Source of the DNA: Paracoccaceae bacterium
Lineage (GTDB): Bacteria > Pseudomonadota > Alphaproteobacteria > Rhodobacterales > Rhodobacteraceae
DNA: 7,747 nucleotides
Assembly: GCA_011523445.1 (NCBI GenBank)
Contig: WTGT01000033.1
Location: forward strand, 1-7,747
Reading direction: 5' to 3'
The notes below the pieces were generated by a model. The model saw only the letters and a program-made list of their open reading frames with translations. It did no database searches and had not been told where the DNA came from. Positions 7,050 to 7,747 of the stretch are shown here, piece by piece. Each line of letters starts with the position of its first letter. Position 1 is the stretch's first letter. A program made the position numbers and the translations under genes.

Positions 7050-7134
7050 AAGTATTATTGTGATCTTATAGCCAAGATAATGACCTTGATTTTCACTTAA
7101 CATATTAATTTCTTTATTTGTCAGGTAGAGTAGA

Positions 7135-7311
7135 ATGAAAACAATGTACGAACTCTACGACAGGGGCTGGGTATTGTTACGAAAATATCTTGCCAAGTAG
7201 GATACCAAATTGGCTAAGATAGAGAAGAAAATGTTAATCCAGATTTATGCCGTTGCAAGTGGAATTCATGTCGTGGTTATTGCCATTGGTGGAACTATCA
7301 TCAGTTTTTAG
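7135..7311 (+). pseudogene. Small membrane-protein frame interrupted by one in-frame TAG
   Basis: From the ATG at 7135 the frame gives 21 residues (starting MKTMYELYDRGWVLLRKYLA) and then meets TAG at 7198-7200. The same frame continues without a shift for 36 more residues to a TAG at 7309-7311. Reading through the first stop would give a 58-residue protein: an amphipathic basic first half, a lysine-rich linker (DTKLAKIEKK) and one C-terminal membrane span rich in Val, Ile and Ala. The linker runs smoothly across the stop (RKYLAK, stop, DTKLAKIEKK), as expected if CAG or AAG mutated to TAG. AGG at 7123-7125 could serve as ribosome site. Alternatives are two coupled small genes or a chance open frame. 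No family is recognised. Confidence 0.35.
7210..7311 (+). CDS. Possible small single-span membrane peptide (TTG start)
   Basis: This is a 33-aa frame from TTG at 7210, preceded by AGGA at 7199-7202 with a 7-base spacer. The peptide starts with a basic segment (MAKIEKK) and then has one hydrophobic helix of about 24 residues (MLIQIYAVASG, then HVVVIAIGG). The ribosome site overlaps the TAG that ends the 21-codon frame just before it, so the two could be translationally coupled. The size and basic-then-hydrophobic design resemble small membrane peptides, including some type I toxins, but no homology is claimed. This is the alternative reading to an amber-broken single gene. Confidence 0.3.
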   Translation: MAKIEKKMLIQIYAVASGIHVVVIAIGGTIISF

Positions 7312-7325
7312 CCTGAGTTTCTGGA

Positions 7326-7359
7326 TCACTACCCTTTATAATTAGATTATCTGTAGTGA
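7326..7359. repeat. Nested inverted repeat (hairpin) after the small membrane-peptide frame
   Basis: TCACTAC (7326-7332) and GTAGTGA (7353-7359) are perfect 7-base inverted arms. Inside them ATAAT (7338-7342) and ATTAT (7346-7350) form a second 5-bp stem with a TAG loop. It starts 15 bases after the stop at 7309-7311. The following sequence (AATTTCC) has no T-run, so a terminator is possible but not typical; an operator or RNA structure is an alternative. Confidence 0.4.
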
Positions 7360-7521
7360 ATTTCCATCTGGCTTAAATTCTCGTTTGCTACAGGAAAATC
7401 CGACTGTGAATGCCAATCCCTGTGAAATGGATATGGAGGGCAAAATTCACTTGCCGTATTAAAAAGTGTTAGGAGTGTTTCATGAAATAAATGAAAAGGA
7501 TTGCAATTGCAGTTGATAATA

Positions 7522-7747
7522 TCAGTTTAACCAACCTTTCTGCGTTAATGTATCATATGCGATATCGATCTGGCGGGGAGTAAACTTTTGTTTTTTATTA
7601 TTCCATCCATAGACATTATCCAAAAGTTCCTTGTTTGTCTCGGTTTTCTCATGTTTAGACACCCAATGCACAGTTGACAGTAGCTCCAGACCAAATGATG
7701 TTTCGAAGCCCTCAACAAGTTCTGCGACACGGTCGAAACGTTTACGT
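7522..7747 (-). CDS. darG: DarG-like antitoxin, C-terminal end only (cut by the window edge)
   Basis: On the minus strand a frame is open from the window edge to TGA at 7524-7522, giving 74 residues and no start codon inside the window. It contains VEGFETSFGLELLSTVHW, then an acidic/lysine stretch, WNNKKQKFTPRQID and an AYDTL helix near the end. This closely follows the end of DarG, where known proteins read IDGFESPFGLELLATVDW, then a W-x(n)-RK-x-R/K-LF-type segment and a final helix. DarG is the antitoxin of DarTG: its N-terminal macro domain removes ADP-ribose from DNA and its C-terminal part binds and inhibits the DarT toxin. Only that C-terminal part is visible, so the macro domain must be confirmed outside the window. 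darT usually lies directly upstream of darG, here beyond 7747. A stand-alone relative of this C-terminal domain is the main alternative. Confidence 0.68.
   Translation of the reverse strand, partial: RKRFDRVAELVEGFETSFGLELLSTVHWVSKHEKTETNKELLDNVYGWNNKKQKFTPRQIDIAYDTLTQKGWLN

Larger units (their letters stand above)
7039..7521. other. AT-rich stretch without a confident gene
   Basis: About 480 bases lie between the TTG start of the membrane-anchored protein and the stop of the DarG-like gene. It holds an amber-interrupted small plus-strand reading frame (7135-7311), a nested inverted repeat (7326-7359) and a well-placed ribosome site before a two-codon frame (7471-7490). I see no tRNA, no CRISPR array, no insertion-sequence end and no convincing sigma-70 promoter pair. 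The start of the minus-strand gene and the small plus-strand frame diverge across 7039-7134, so promoters for both would be expected there. Confidence 0.5.

Noticed and set aside
6353..7051. Plus-strand frames 6353-6613 and 6800-7051 opposite the membrane-anchored protein
   Set aside because: They are antisense to a longer frame with a good ribosome site and a clear membrane helix. The serine- and leucine-rich translations are typical of reverse-complement shadows.
7039..7134. Sigma-70-like promoter elements in the divergent gap
   Set aside because: TTGATT, TTAACA, TATAAG and TAATAC-like hexamers occur on either strand, but no pair has both good sequence and 16-18 base spacing, so no promoter is called.
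7545..7730. Minus-strand 61-aa frame at the right edge
   Set aside because: It overlaps, on the same strand but in another frame, the DarG-like C-terminus, which has recognisable family motifs; the 61-aa translation has none.

Overview
The window looks like bacterial chromosomal DNA with two distinct parts. The organism cannot be named from sequence alone. Clear Shine-Dalgarno sites, tightly packed co-oriented genes and a catabolic hydantoinase-type operon suggest a proteobacterium-like bacterium of moderate GC. That placement is inference.

Positions 1-6129 hold the downstream part of one plus-strand operon with gaps of 2-35 bases. In order these are: the last 22 codons of a HyuA-type (hydantoinase/oxoprolinase A) subunit; a HyuB-type subunit (82-1746); two tandem, gap-free paralogs of the Asp/Glu/hydantoin racemase family (1782-2591 and 2620-3429, both 269 aa); an M24 metallopeptidase with a complete dinuclear metal site (3458-4552); and a second, divergent HyuB-type subunit (4555-6129) that lacks the usual C-terminal tail. 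The probable logic is ATP-dependent opening of a cyclic amide by HyuA/HyuB, racemisation of a chiral centre by the HyuE-like enzymes, and hydrolysis of an amide or dipeptide-like product by the M24 enzyme. The actual substrate is unknown, and the doubling of both the B subunit and the racemase is unusual.

Positions 6130-7747 are clearly more AT-rich and look like an accessory region. A weak terminator-like hairpin follows the operon. A minus-strand gene (6325-7038, TTG start) encodes an unrecognised 237-aa protein with one N-terminal membrane segment. The stretch 7039-7521 has no confident gene, but it holds a small plus-strand reading frame (7135-7311) for a basic, single-span membrane peptide interrupted by one in-frame amber codon, followed by a nested inverted repeat. 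At the right edge a minus-strand gene is cut by the window. Its last 74 codons (7522-7746) closely resemble the C-terminal end of DarG, the antitoxin of the DarT/DarG DNA ADP-ribosylation toxin-antitoxin system. If that is right, the macro domain of DarG and the darT toxin gene lie just beyond the window.

The most interesting items are the duplicated HyuB/racemase operon of unknown substrate, the near-identical tract shared by the two racemase genes, the DarG-like fragment, and the amber-interrupted small membrane protein.
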